A DNA stretch of 32,743 bases. It comes from Acidimicrobiaceae bacterium. GTDB taxonomy: Bacteria; Actinomycetota; Acidimicrobiia; Acidimicrobiales; Aldehydirespiratoraceae. Numbering within the stretch: the first letter of the stretch is position 1; the number at the start of each line of letters is the position of its first letter. The stretch spans positions 1 to 32,743 of the forward strand of contig VYCW01000045.1 in the NCBI GenBank assembly GCA_009843735.1, read 5' to 3'. Position numbers and translations under genes: made by a program. The notes under the pieces were generated by a model that worked only from the letters and a program-made list of their open reading frames with translations, was not told where the DNA came from and ran no database searches. Of this stretch, positions 15,818 through 24,924 are shown piece by piece.

Positions 15818-15908
15818 ACTCCTATGAACAGGGATGAAACATCATAATAACAACTATTCTTGGCAGTTCCTGCCCCGCGTGTCGCATGTCAGTGCTTGAC
15901 TCGAGCCG
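15818..15908 (+). promoter_or_regulatory. AT-rich leader of the DUF6361-PLD-helicase operon
   Basis: The gap upstream of 15909 contains an AT-rich patch around 15838-15862 that contrasts with its GC-rich surroundings. TATTCT at 15855-15860 fits a -10 box and would give a leader of about 40 bases. TTGACT at 15896-15901 stands at the leaderless -10 position but is a poor match. No Shine-Dalgarno sequence is seen before the ATG at 15909. Confidence 0.35.
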
Positions 15909-17138
15909 ATGAACGACTACGCCCCGGCCTCATCGCTGGGCTGGCTCGACCTCGACACCGCCGCCAGTGAGCGGGTGGCTTCTCTGCTGCGCTCGCTTGA
16001 GGAGCCAGGCACCATAGACGCTCTGGGCCTCGGGTCAATTCGCGACACCTTCTCAGACATGCTCACCCCGGGGACCTCGACCGTGCAGACCAGGCTGCGC
16101 TACTTCATCTTCCTGCCGTGGATCTTCCAACGTCTGGAGACCGAGGGTGTTCCGCCCGCCAGCTTCGCCCGCAAGCTCCGCGACTACGAGGCCAAACTCA
16201 TCGACTGCCTCCGTCACCTAGGGCCGAACCAGGGTGTCATCGGCCGGATCGCCGGCCGCAGTCTCCGGCGGATGCCGAGCGACGTCTACTGGGGCAGCAT
16301 GACGGCCTGGGGCATTAGGCGACTCGACCTGAGCATTGCTGAGTACGGCCAGCAGGCGAGAGCGCGGGGCCGGTTCCGGCCCGAACGCGACGACGACGGA
16401 AACGCGACCGAACCGGCAGGATCGATATGGGCCTCTGTTCCTGAAGCGCCCGAGAACTTTCTGACCGGTCAAGTCACCTTCGAACTCGAACCGGATGAGG
16501 CCCAGACGCTGACCGATGGCATCCGACGGCGCCACCCCGACACGCTTATCGCGGCCTTAACGACAGTGAGGGGGTTGTCGCTTGACAACATCGACTACCC
16601 GTGGTTCGTGCCGGTGCCACGACTCCCAGGCCGTCTCGTCGAGATGCTGCACCATGCCCGCTGCTTCTCGGAGCTAACGCACGGGCCACAGTTGGTCTAC
16701 AACCTGCTGCTGGCCCGGGCGGCCAGAAGGGAACTCGGCTGGGACACGGAAGAACTCGAAGAGAACCAGAAGCGGCACCTCGACGGCTGGAGCGACCAGG
16801 TGGGTGGGCGCCATGAGGAACTGCGGGCCTGGGTGGAAGCGCCCCATGAGTTCCGGCAGGTGCTCGCCGGTTACGGCGTCGCCCAGAGCACCCTCCACTA
16901 CTGGGACGCGATGGCCCAACACGCGGTGGATGATCCGGCACGGTTCGCGGAACGCCCCGAGGTACACCGACTCATCCGCGACCGAGAACGGCGGCTCAAG
17001 TCGAAACGGGCTCGACTGTCGCACCGGGCCGCGCTGGAGACTTGGAACCAGATGCCGTTCGGAGGTCAACTCGACTATCGGTGGGGCATCACCAAGACCT
17101 ACCTCCGGGACCTGGCAGCGGCCGGAGTGGGGGGCTGA
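15909..17138 (+). CDS. DUF6361-family protein, first gene of a putative defence operon
   Basis: The protein has 409 residues. The start LGWLDLDTAASERVASLLRS, then GLGSIRDTFSDMLTPGTSTV and QTRLRYFIFLPWIFQRLE, match what I recall of DUF6361 proteins, a family of unknown function. I see no membrane helix, signal peptide or Walker motif. The C-terminus is rich in Arg/Lys (residues about 355-380, RDRERRLKSKRARLSHRAAL), which could contact nucleic acid. The ATG at 15909 gives the expected family start. Its stop TGA shares a base with the ATG of the PLD gene. The context of a PLD-type nuclease and a helicase suggests a DNA-acting complex, possibly with this protein as a sensor or scaffold; that role is inference. 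Confidence 0.75.
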   Translation: MNDYAPASSLGWLDLDTAASERVASLLRSLEEPGTIDALGLGSIRDTFSDMLTPGTSTVQTRLRYFIFLPWIFQRLETEGVPPASFARKLRDYEAKLIDCLRHLGPNQGVIGRIAGRSLRRMPSDVYWGSMTAWGIRRLDLSIAEYGQQARARGRFRPERDDDGNATEPAGSIWASVPEAPENFLTGQVTFELEPDEAQTLTDGIRRRHPDTLIAALTTVRGLSLDNIDYPWFVPVPRLPGRLVEMLHHARCFSELTHGPQLVYNLLLARAARRELGWDTEELEENQKRHLDGWSDQVGGRHEELRAWVEAPHEFRQVLAGYGVAQSTLHYWDAMAQHAVDDPARFAERPEVHRLIRDRERRLKSKRARLSHRAALETWNQMPFGGQLDYRWGITKTYLRDLAAAGVGG

Positions 17139-18949
17139 TGCTGCAACCTGCCAACCGTCTGACCTTGATCGACTCCATGCGGCCCCCGGCGGGGTTCCGC
17201 TTCGAATCGGCCATGGCCGTGACATACACCCTCGACCTGCGGGCCTTGCTGGCCGCGCCCGCGGCCCTGGCGCTCGCGGGTCGTGGCACCGCCTCTGAGG
17301 ACGACCGCGACGCCTACCAGCCCATCGAGTTGATCCATGCCCTGCGGGCTCACGCGGACAGAATGACGGTGTTCAGTCAGGTCGGTGAGATCGCCCTAGC
17401 GCCATCGCGCCGGGCGTTCGCCTTCCTGGAACGCACCGTTCTACCGGTGTCGGCGCCGAGAGGTGGCATCGTGCATCCCAAAGTGTGGGTGATTCGCTAC
17501 GAGACGGCCGGAGATCCGGCGGACGGGCAGGCAGTCGAGCAGCGGCTCCGGGTGCTTATCGCCAGCCGCAACCTCACCTTCGATGCGAGCTGGGACACGA
17601 TGGTGCGCCTCGACGAGACCAACAGATCGGGCGGAGCGACCCTGCGACCAGTAGGCGAGCTGTTCACAACTCTTCTCAGCCGTTGCGCGGTAGACGCCCC
17701 AGAGGACCACCTTGCGCGAGTCCAATCACTGGCCACCGCTCTCCAAGACGCTCTGTTCGCCCTGCCTGCGGGCGTGGACGATCTCGAGGTCCATGTCCTC
17801 GGTCTGGAACCCAAGCCGTCGCCTCTGCCGAGCGATGCCGAGCGATCGCTGATCATCTCGCCATTCGTCAGCGACAACTTCTTCACCAGTGCGCACCCGT
17901 TCAAGATCGACGAGTTGGTCAGCAGCCCGGAGTGGCTCGACCGCCTCGACGAGGACTCACTGGCCAAGGTGGGCAAGGCACACGCATTCGACGACGGGAG
18001 TGCCACGGACATCGACTCCGAAAGCGACAAGCGGTCGCCCTTCGACCCTGGTCGGCCGCTCGTTGGGCTTCATGCCAAGGTCTTCGCCTTCGAGGACAAG
18101 GGCCGGGCCCGGCTGTATCTCGGGTCGGCCAACGCCACCGGCCCCGCGTTCGGCAGCAATGTCGAGATCCTCGTGGAGTTGACCGGGTCAACCGATGTGC
18201 TCGGGATCGACCGGTTGTGCCAGGGCAGCGATGACGAGCCGGGTTTGCGCGACCTCTTCTACGATTACCGCAGGTCGTGCACTGACGATGGATCCTCCAG
18301 CGAACCATCGATCGACCACTGGCGACAGATCATCGCACGGCTCCCTCTTGAGGGCCGTGTCACCGAGAGCAGTGAAGGCTGGGCAGTTACCTACCGGACG
18401 ACCGAGCCGATGCCCAAGCCCAACGACGCGACCATTCACTGCTGGCCGCTCACCGTCGCGGGGAACCGGCGGCAGGTAGTCCCAGGAAGGTCGCTCGAGG
18501 AGCGCTTTGAGACCAGCCTGGAGAACCTCAGCGGTTTCCTCGCCTTCGAGCTGACGCACACCGACGGCGAACTGAGCCGTTTCGTGGTCCCGGTCCCGCT
18601 CACCGGCGTGCCCGAGCAGCGCGACCGGGAGCTATTGAGATCCCTGATCGGGAACGCGGAGCGGTTCTTCCGCTACCTCATGGCGCTGCTGGAAGAGGAC
18701 GCCGGCGAGTCCAGCGTGATCAACACTGTCGAGCGGATAAGCGGCGGCGACCAGAAGGAGGGAGACGGGCCGATCAGTCTTCCGGTGCTGGAGAGGCTGT
18801 TGCGAACCATGCGACGTGAACCCAGCAGGCTGGCAGAACTCCATCCGCTCGTGTCGGACCTGGCCGCCGACGACGCGCTGCCACCGGGCTTCGCCGAGCT
18901 GTGGAAAATGATCCACCAGGTGGCAACCACAGGTGGACCGACGCAGTGA
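17138..18949 (+). CDS. Phospholipase-D-like (two HKD motifs) protein of the putative defence operon
   Basis: The protein has 603 residues. Two HxK half-sites are visible. The first is H113-P-K115 in GGIVHPKVWVIRY, followed by IASRNLTFDASWDTMVRLD with Asn145. The second is H312-A-K314 in GLHAKVFAFEDKGRARLYLG, followed by G329-S-A-N332. Together they give the bilobal PLD active site, used by phosphodiesterases and by nucleases in restriction-type systems. The C-terminal 270 residues have no motif I know. There is no signal peptide, so it is likely cytoplasmic and more likely a nuclease than a lipase. The ATG at 17138 (MLQPANRLTLIDSMRPP) overlaps the upstream stop by one base. A longer frame from 17042 is a shadow of the DUF6361 gene. 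The stop overlaps the helicase GTG by 4 bases. Confidence 0.85.
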   Translation: MLQPANRLTLIDSMRPPAGFRFESAMAVTYTLDLRALLAAPAALALAGRGTASEDDRDAYQPIELIHALRAHADRMTVFSQVGEIALAPSRRAFAFLERTVLPVSAPRGGIVHPKVWVIRYETAGDPADGQAVEQRLRVLIASRNLTFDASWDTMVRLDETNRSGGATLRPVGELFTTLLSRCAVDAPEDHLARVQSLATALQDALFALPAGVDDLEVHVLGLEPKPSPLPSDAERSLIISPFVSDNFFTSAHPFKIDELVSSPEWLDRLDEDSLAKVGKAHAFDDGSATDIDSESDKRSPFDPGRPLVGLHAKVFAFEDKGRARLYLGSANATGPAFGSNVEILVELTGSTDVLGIDRLCQGSDDEPGLRDLFYDYRRSCTDDGSSSEPSIDHWRQIIARLPLEGRVTESSEGWAVTYRTTEPMPKPNDATIHCWPLTVAGNRRQVVPGRSLEERFETSLENLSGFLAFELTHTDGELSRFVVPVPLTGVPEQRDRELLRSLIGNAERFFRYLMALLEEDAGESSVINTVERISGGDQKEGDGPISLPVLERLLRTMRREPSRLAELHPLVSDLAADDALPPGFAELWKMIHQVATTGGPTQ

Positions 18950-21900
18950 GCGGACAGGCCATCAACGCCGAGGCGGTACTCGCCGATCTGAAGGACTTCC
19001 AGCGACGAACCGCTCGCTGGGCCTTCGAGCGGATGTTCGCCGACGACGACCCGGCGATCCGGTTCCTGGTGGCCGACGAGGTCGGCCTAGGCAAGACACA
19101 CGTTGCCAAGGGCGTGATTGCCCAGGTCATCGAACACCTCGGGCGCACCGGCGACGAGCGTCACGACATCGTCTACGTCTGCTCCAACGGGGCCATCGCC
19201 CGGCAGAACCTCCGCAAGCTCGCCCCCAGGGGAATCGAGCCGGTAGCGAGGGTCGATCGGCTCACGATGCTGCCGCTGGCCGAGCTCGACGACGGAGACG
19301 AGACGCGCACCGGCATCAACCTGCTGGCGATCACGCCGGGCACGTCCTTGAAGTTCGGCCGCAGTACAGGCACGTTCCCCGAGCGATGTCTGGCCTACAC
19401 ATTCCTGCGAGGCCATTGGGGGGCGAACGCAATGAGCCGATCGCCGGCCAAGCGCATCTTCTGGGAGGGCCTCCGGTCCGGCAGCCGACGCGACCGGAAC
19501 AGGTGGGTAAGGGAATGGGAAGGGTGGTATCGCCCCCAGATCGAAGGATCGCTCGGGCACTTCGGCATGCGGCTCGAGCAAGCGGACCGAGCCCGGATAG
19601 CAGAAGGCCGACCCTGTCTCCAGACCCTGTTCGAGGAACTCGTCGACGGGCTGGCGTACAAGCGGAGAATCCCTTACAAACTGCATCGACGTCGCCAGGA
19701 ATTCGTGGGCGAAGTCCGTCGCGTGATGGCACTGGTGGGCATCGACGCGCTCTGTCCTGACCTAGTGGTGCTCGACGAGTTCCAGCGGTTCAAGGACTTG
19801 CTGCAGCCCGAGCCCGAGAATCTGGCGGCAGAACTGGCCCAGCGACTCTTCGACTACCGAGATCCTGACACCGGGCGGCCAACGCGGACGCTGCTACTGT
19901 CGGCGACCCCGTACCGCATGTACACCACCTCGGGTGAGCTCGAGGGCGATCACTACAAGGACTTCCTCGACACCTGCTCGTTCCTGTTCGGGAACCCGGC
20001 CCGGGTCGAGCGGCTCCAAGATCGGTTCAGGCAGCTGCGTACCGCGCTCACGGCACGGGACTCGCTCGACCGGGCCACCGAGATCTGCGGCGCAATCGGG
20101 TCTGATCTGCGCGCCGTGATGGCCCGGACCGAACGGCTGGCGGCGACCCCGGACCGCGACGGCATGCTCAACGAGACGGAGACCTACGCGGCGGTGAGCT
20201 CTGAAGACCTATGCGCCTACGTGCGCATCGGCGGCCTGGCCGAAGCGGTGGCGCACCACGAACCGACGGAGTACTGGAAGTCGGCGCCCTACCTCGTCAA
20301 CTTCATGGAGGCGTACAAGCTGAAGCAAGCCGTGGCGGAGGCGGCGGAGCACGGGCTTCTCGACGGCGAGGAGCTCGATCCCGGCCCCGGCCTGCTGAGC
20401 TGGGACGACGTCGAGGCCTACCGGCAGATCGACCCCCAAAACGCACGGCTGCGCTGGCTGCTGGGCGACCTGGAGCGTCGGCGCGCCTTCGAGCTCCTGT
20501 GGGTGCCCGCGTCAATGAGGTACTACGACGCCGGGTCGGTGTACGAGTCGCCCGAGGCCGCAGGGTTTACGAAGCGGCTCATCTTCTCAGGCTGGACGGT
20601 CGTGCCCAAAGTCGTCTCCTCGCTGGTGAGCTTCGAGGCCGAGCGCCATGCCTTCATCGATCGCGATCACAACTACACGGCCGACTACGCGCGCCGGGGC
20701 GGCGGCCGGCTGGATCTTCGGACAGCTGCACGCGCAAGTGACGAGGCCCGGGCGGGTGAAGCGCCAGAGGCCCGACGGGCGGCGGCGATGACAGCATTCA
20801 TCCTTACCTGGCCGAGCCCGCTCCTGGCCGAACTCGGCGACCCCAGGCCCAGGACACCCGACCAATCAACCCACGCGCCGCTCGCCGCAGCTTCGCGGCT
20901 ACCGGTTCAGCCGACCGGGACGCGGGTCCGAGCCCCTGAGCTCTTGACCATGGTCAAGACCCGGGTGGCCGCGGCGCTTGAGCGGATCATGGAGTCGGCA
21001 CCAACCGCCGGTGTCATCGACCATCGTTGGTACTGGGCCGCGCCCGTACTCCTCGACAAAGAGTTCCACCCGACGGCCATCGAGATCCTGCTTGGCCCCG
21101 ACGGCGCGTACTACCTAGGCGGCGGCAGCCCCGACGGACAAGGACTGAACGCCCACATGGCTGAGGCGCAAGCGATGCTCGACAGCGGCGTAGAGGCTCT
21201 CGGCCGTCCACCCGACGACCTCATCGAGGTGCTCGCCGAACTCGCCGTGGGCGGGCCGGCGCAATGCGCGCTCCGAGCCATTAGCTCGGTAGTGGGTCTC
21301 CCAATCTCCCACGATGGCGTTCTAGCCAACGCGGCATGGGCGGGTGCAGCGTTCCGCGACTTCTTCAATGCCCCCGAGACGACCGCGGTCGTCGTGCGCG
21401 GCGCGCCCGACGCTGATGGGCACGAGGGCGCCGCCCGCTACTGGCAGGAGGTGCTGCGGCACTGCATCGACGGCAATTTGCAGTCAGTGCTCGACGAGCA
21501 CAGCCATGTGCTGCGCGACTGGCTCGGATTCCTGAGCCTGGACACCGAGGACCAGCGGCAAGCGGCCGCGGACGACATCGCGTACAGGCTCGCTGACGCC
21601 CTGGACCTGCGCACCTCGTCGTATCGCGTGGACATCCCCGGTCGAGAGCGCGACGGTCGGGGCGTCGAACTGCACCCACACCGGATGCGGTCACGATTCG
21701 CGGTCGCCTTCGGCCACCAGAGCCTCGACGAGGGCGGCGAGGCCCGGATCGAGGCCGTTTCGAAGGCGTTCAACTCGCCATTCTGGCCCTTTGTGCTGAC
21801 CTCGACGTCGATCGGGCAGGAAGGACTGGACTTCCACCTCTGGTGCCACGCGATCGTCCATTGGAACCTGCCCTCCAACCCGGTCGACCTTGAGCAGCGC

Positions 21901-22299
21901 GAGGGCAGGGTCCACCGCTACAAGGGCCACGCGGTGCGGCGCAACATCGCCGCGACCCTGGGGCCGGACCTGCTTGCCGGAGGACTAGACGCCGATGCCG
22001 ACCCCTGGACTGTTCTTCATGACCTTGCGGTCGCCACACGAGACGCTGACGACGACGAGATGGTGCCCTACTGGGTGTTCCACCAGGGTCCCGCGAGGAT
22101 CGAGCGCCATGTGCCGGTCATGCCGTTCAGCCAGGAGGCGGCAGCTCTGCCGAAGCTGCGAAGGACCCTCGCCGCGTATCGCCTCGCCTTCGGTCAACCC
22201 CGCCAGGAGGAGTTGGTCGAGTTGTTGGGCGAGCTCGCGTCCGACGAACAGTTGCAGCAGCTCCGCATCGACCTGTCGCCTCCGAGCTCGAAGAGCTGA
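18946..22299 (+). CDS. SF2 (DEAD/SNF2-like) helicase of the putative defence operon
   Basis: The protein has 1117 residues. Motif I (Walker A) is VADEVGLGKTH at residues 43-52, motif II LDEFQRF around 276-282 and motif III LLLSATPYRM around 316-325. The second RecA lobe has LTSTSIGQEGLDFHLWCHA at 951-969 and motif VI, QREGRVHR, at 984-991. Over 600 residues separate the two lobes, a large insertion for substrate contacts or partners. The DEFQ box and SNF2-like GLGKT suggest a translocase. The GTG at 18946 is chosen because it overlaps the PLD stop (GTGA); an in-frame GTG at 18901 is less likely. It ends the three-gene run, convergent with pgi. Confidence 0.88.
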   Translation: MSGQAINAEAVLADLKDFQRRTARWAFERMFADDDPAIRFLVADEVGLGKTHVAKGVIAQVIEHLGRTGDERHDIVYVCSNGAIARQNLRKLAPRGIEPVARVDRLTMLPLAELDDGDETRTGINLLAITPGTSLKFGRSTGTFPERCLAYTFLRGHWGANAMSRSPAKRIFWEGLRSGSRRDRNRWVREWEGWYRPQIEGSLGHFGMRLEQADRARIAEGRPCLQTLFEELVDGLAYKRRIPYKLHRRRQEFVGEVRRVMALVGIDALCPDLVVLDEFQRFKDLLQPEPENLAAELAQRLFDYRDPDTGRPTRTLLLSATPYRMYTTSGELEGDHYKDFLDTCSFLFGNPARVERLQDRFRQLRTALTARDSLDRATEICGAIGSDLRAVMARTERLAATPDRDGMLNETETYAAVSSEDLCAYVRIGGLAEAVAHHEPTEYWKSAPYLVNFMEAYKLKQAVAEAAEHGLLDGEELDPGPGLLSWDDVEAYRQIDPQNARLRWLLGDLERRRAFELLWVPASMRYYDAGSVYESPEAAGFTKRLIFSGWTVVPKVVSSLVSFEAERHAFIDRDHNYTADYARRGGGRLDLRTAARASDEARAGEAPEARRAAAMTAFILTWPSPLLAELGDPRPRTPDQSTHAPLAAASRLPVQPTGTRVRAPELLTMVKTRVAAALERIMESAPTAGVIDHRWYWAAPVLLDKEFHPTAIEILLGPDGAYYLGGGSPDGQGLNAHMAEAQAMLDSGVEALGRPPDDLIEVLAELAVGGPAQCALRAISSVVGLPISHDGVLANAAWAGAAFRDFFNAPETTAVVVRGAPDADGHEGAARYWQEVLRHCIDGNLQSVLDEHSHVLRDWLGFLSLDTEDQRQAAADDIAYRLADALDLRTSSYRVDIPGRERDGRGVELHPHRMRSRFAVAFGHQSLDEGGEARIEAVSKAFNSPFWPFVLTSTSIGQEGLDFHLWCHAIVHWNLPSNPVDLEQREGRVHRYKGHAVRRNIAATLGPDLLAGGLDADADPWTVLHDLAVATRDADDDEMVPYWVFHQGPARIERHVPVMPFSQEAAALPKLRRTLAAYRLAFGQPRQEELVELLGELASDEQLQQLRIDLSPPSSKS

Positions 22300-22313
22300 C
22301 GGCGGGACGTCAG
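22296..22313. terminator. Convergent hairpin between helicase and pgi genes
   Basis: CTGACG (22296-22301) and CGTCAG (22308-22313) form a 6-bp perfect inverted repeat with a 6-base loop. It includes both converging stop codons. No T tract is present. Confidence 0.35.
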
Positions 22314-23941
22314 TCGTTGGTGGCCCGCAGGCGGTGGTAGTGGGCGATCAGGGACTCGGTGGCGGGGTCGTGTTCGCTCGCTGACCGCGACGAGCCCTCG
22401 CTTAGGTCCCCGGTTATGGCGTCGGCGAGGGTCTTTCCGTGCTCCACGCCGAACTGGTCGAAGCTGTTGATGCCCCACAGCGCGCCCTGCACCAGCACCT
22501 CGTGCTCGTAGAGGGCCACCAGCTGACCCAGCACTGACGGCGTCAGCTCGGGAGCCATGATCACCGTGGACGGGCGATTGCCGGGGAGCTCACGATGAGG
22601 ATCGTCCGACGGCATCCCGAAGGCCAGCGCGGCCGCCTGGGCGAAGCAGTTGGCAACCAGTGACTCGTGCTGGCGCCCAGCCTCCGGGAGATGGGCGGTA
22701 TCGACGTCGGGACGGGCGAACACGATGAAGTCGGCTGGAACCACCGTCGTGCCCTGGTGCAGGAACTGGTGAAAGGAGTGCTGGCTGTCGGTACCGGTGC
22801 CGCCCCATACGACCTCACCGGTGTCGCAGCCAACCGGGTTGCCGTCGAGCCGGACCCGCTTGCCGTTGGACTCCATCACCACCTGCTGCAGCCAGCTCCC
22901 GAAGCTTCGCAGCCGGTGCGAGTACGGCACCACCGCCCGCGACTGCAGACCCCAGAAGTTGCGATACCACACCCCCAACAACCCCATCAACACCGGGGCG
23001 TTGGCCACCGGCGGCTGCTGGACAAGATGCTCGTCGACGGCCCGCATCCCGGCCAGCATCTCGCCGAACCGTTCCTCACCGATGGCGAGCATGAGCGACA
23101 GTCCCGCCGCCGAGCCCAGCGAGTACCGGCCACCCACCCAGTCCCACACCCTGAAGACGTCGCCGGCCCGCACACCGAACTCAGTCGCCGCGGCGGCATT
23201 CGCGGTCGCCGCGGCGAAGTGGTGATCCGCCGCGTCCGGCCCCAGCGCCGCGCTCAGCCAGGCCCGGGCCGCCCGGGCGTTGGCCAGCGTCTCAGGAGTG
23301 CCGAAGCTCTTGGACACCACCACGAAGAGCGTCTCCGCCGGGTCCAGCCCGTCATCCAGCACCGTCGCCAAGTCGGCCGGGTCGACATTGGACACGAAGC
23401 GGCACTCGACGCCCGGGCGCCGGAAGGCGGCCAACGCCTCATGGGCCATGGCCAGGCCCAGATATGACCCGCCGATCCCGAGGTTCACCACAGTGCGGAT
23501 CGGCCGGCCCGTCGCGCCCCGCCGCTCACCGGACAGCACGGCACGAGCGAAGCCGGCCATGCGGTTCAGTTCTGCGCTCACCGCGGTCGTCACATCGACA
23601 TCACCAACCACCACCGAGGCGCCGGGACCGGCCCGGAGTGCGGTGTGCAACGCGGGCCGGCCCTCGGTGGCGTTCACCGGATCGCCCGCCATCGTGGCCG
23701 CGATCCGCTCGCTCACCCCCGCACGGTCGGCCAGAGCCAGCAGCAACTCGACTGTCTCGGCGGTCACAAGGTGACGGGAACAGTCGATCACCAAGTCGCC
23801 CGCGGTCAACGCGAGACGCCCAACCCGACCCGGATCAACCGAAAACAGCTCCCGCAGGTGCACACCACCCGCTTGCAGCTCGCGGGCGTGACGGGCCAGC
23901 GCGGTCCACTCCGCGGCGGCGGTGATGTCGGTAGAGGCCAC
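22310..23941 (-). CDS. pgi: Glucose-6-phosphate isomerase
   Basis: The protein has 543 residues, normal for bacterial PGI. VVNLGIGGSYLGLAMAHEAL binds the sugar phosphate and FVVVSKSFGTPETLANARAA is the SIS-type Ser/Thr loop. VVPYSHRLRSFGSWLQQVVM followed by ESNGK is PGI signature 1, and GALWGINSFDQFGVEHGK is signature 2 with the catalytic region. It interconverts glucose-6- and fructose-6-phosphate in the cytoplasm. The start is a GTG at 23941, 29 bases after the cytochrome gene stop, so it may be co-transcribed with that gene. Nothing links it functionally to the sox genes. Confidence 0.95.
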   Translation of the reverse strand: MASTDITAAAEWTALARHARELQAGGVHLRELFSVDPGRVGRLALTAGDLVIDCSRHLVTAETVELLLALADRAGVSERIAATMAGDPVNATEGRPALHTALRAGPGASVVVGDVDVTTAVSAELNRMAGFARAVLSGERRGATGRPIRTVVNLGIGGSYLGLAMAHEALAAFRRPGVECRFVSNVDPADLATVLDDGLDPAETLFVVVSKSFGTPETLANARAARAWLSAALGPDAADHHFAAATANAAAATEFGVRAGDVFRVWDWVGGRYSLGSAAGLSLMLAIGEERFGEMLAGMRAVDEHLVQQPPVANAPVLMGLLGVWYRNFWGLQSRAVVPYSHRLRSFGSWLQQVVMESNGKRVRLDGNPVGCDTGEVVWGGTGTDSQHSFHQFLHQGTTVVPADFIVFARPDVDTAHLPEAGRQHESLVANCFAQAAALAFGMPSDDPHRELPGNRPSTVIMAPELTPSVLGQLVALYEHEVLVQGALWGINSFDQFGVEHGKTLADAITGDLSEGSSRSASEHDPATESLIAHYHRLRATND

Positions 23942-23970
23942 CGGCCTCGGGCCCTTCCCGGCCCGGCCGG

Positions 23971-24795
23971 CTACTCGCCGGCGGCGAGATCTATGCCGTG
24001 ACCCAGGGCGGACTCTGTCAACAGAGCGCTGATCTCGTCGGGCGAGCCGGTCTCGAAGGGCGGGGCGTCGGCCACCAGGGCCAGCAGCATCTCCTCCTCG
24101 AGCGCAGCCGTCGCAGCATCAATACCGCCGTGGACGACCCGCTCGTAGTACACCACCGACACCAGGTCCTCCAGGCTGAGGTTGGCGAAGCCGCTCATGC
24201 CGCTGGCGAAGCTGTCGACCTCCCGCGGGCCGTCGGGCCGGTCCGGGTTACCGTAGATGTCGAGCCCCAGGCGCTTGGTGCCGGCGGTGCCGAGGTACAC
24301 CCAGGACAGATGGTGGGCCAGGCCGTCGAAACCGGGGGCGGGGCCGAACGTCAGCAGCAGCTCGCCGTCGTTGAGCTGGCGGCCGGTGGCCGTGCCGGAG
24401 CCGTCGGCGCCGTGGCATGAGGCGCAGGTGCTGTAGACGGCCGCGCCGTTGTCGGCCAGCACGAGCTCGGTGCTGTCGGGAGGCTCCAGCATCCCCACAT
24501 AGAAGATGGCCCAGACGGGCAGGAACACCATCACCGATGCGGCCCAGTACGGCATCCGCTTGCGCCGGTGGGCCGCCTCGACGTAGGGCGGGTCCGGTTC
24601 GGGGGGCGGCGGTGGTGCCGCCTCCGGAATAGGGGCCGGCGCTGCGGGCACCGGCGCCGCCGCAGCAGGCGAGGGTGCCGCCGACGGAGCTTCAGCCTCG
24701 GCGGCCGGAGCGTCGCCACCCTCTGGTGCGGCACCGGTCAGCTCGGCTCGCCGCTGGCGCGAGCGCTCGAGCAGATACTCGGGTACCTCGACCAC
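23971..24795 (-). CDS. Membrane-anchored monohaem cytochrome c with Pro/Ala-rich N-terminus
   Basis: The protein has 274 residues. Residues 1-20 (MVEVPEYLLERSRQRRAELT) are charged. About 21-70 is an Ala/Pro/Glu-rich low-complexity stretch. A transmembrane helix covers about 82-103 (YWAASVMVFLPVWAIFYVGM). The haem motif is C124-A-S-C127-H128, and Met200 in FASGMSGFANLSLED is the likely axial ligand of the class I fold. The haem domain should lie outside the membrane. The GTG at 24795 has GGAGA at 24802-24806 on the minus strand, 6 bases upstream. It lies 129 bases after soxG on the same strand; that gap has a possible -10 box (TATCCT, minus, 24862-24867) and no other signal. It could take electrons from the sox-type flavoenzyme or serve the main respiratory chain. 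Confidence 0.83.
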   Translation of the reverse strand: MVEVPEYLLERSRQRRAELTGAAPEGGDAPAAEAEAPSAAPSPAAAAPVPAAPAPIPEAAPPPPPEPDPPYVEAAHRRKRMPYWAASVMVFLPVWAIFYVGMLEPPDSTELVLADNGAAVYSTCASCHGADGSGTATGRQLNDGELLLTFGPAPGFDGLAHHLSWVYLGTAGTKRLGLDIYGNPDRPDGPREVDSFASGMSGFANLSLEDLVSVVYYERVVHGGIDAATAALEEEMLLALVADAPPFETGSPDEISALLTESALGHGIDLAAGE

Positions 24796-24924
24796 TTAAC
24801 GTCTCCATCAGCGGTTGGGGGTGGACCGGACGACGCCGGAGCAACGAGCCCCGGCGCCATGAGGATAGGCGCTCAGGCCGCGCTTGGCGTCCCCGGAGGC
24901 CGAAACCGACGCACCATGCCCCAG

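Noticed and set aside
17042-17138. Upstream extension of the PLD gene by 32 codons
   Set aside because: It overlaps the end of the DUF6361 gene in another frame and has no conserved content; the ATG at 17138 overlaps the upstream stop, as is usual in this region.
15909-22299. Assignment of the operon as DISARM or BREX
   Set aside because: Only the PLD and helicase themes are shared; I see no DUF1998 protein, methyltransferase, PglZ or BrxC-type ATPase.
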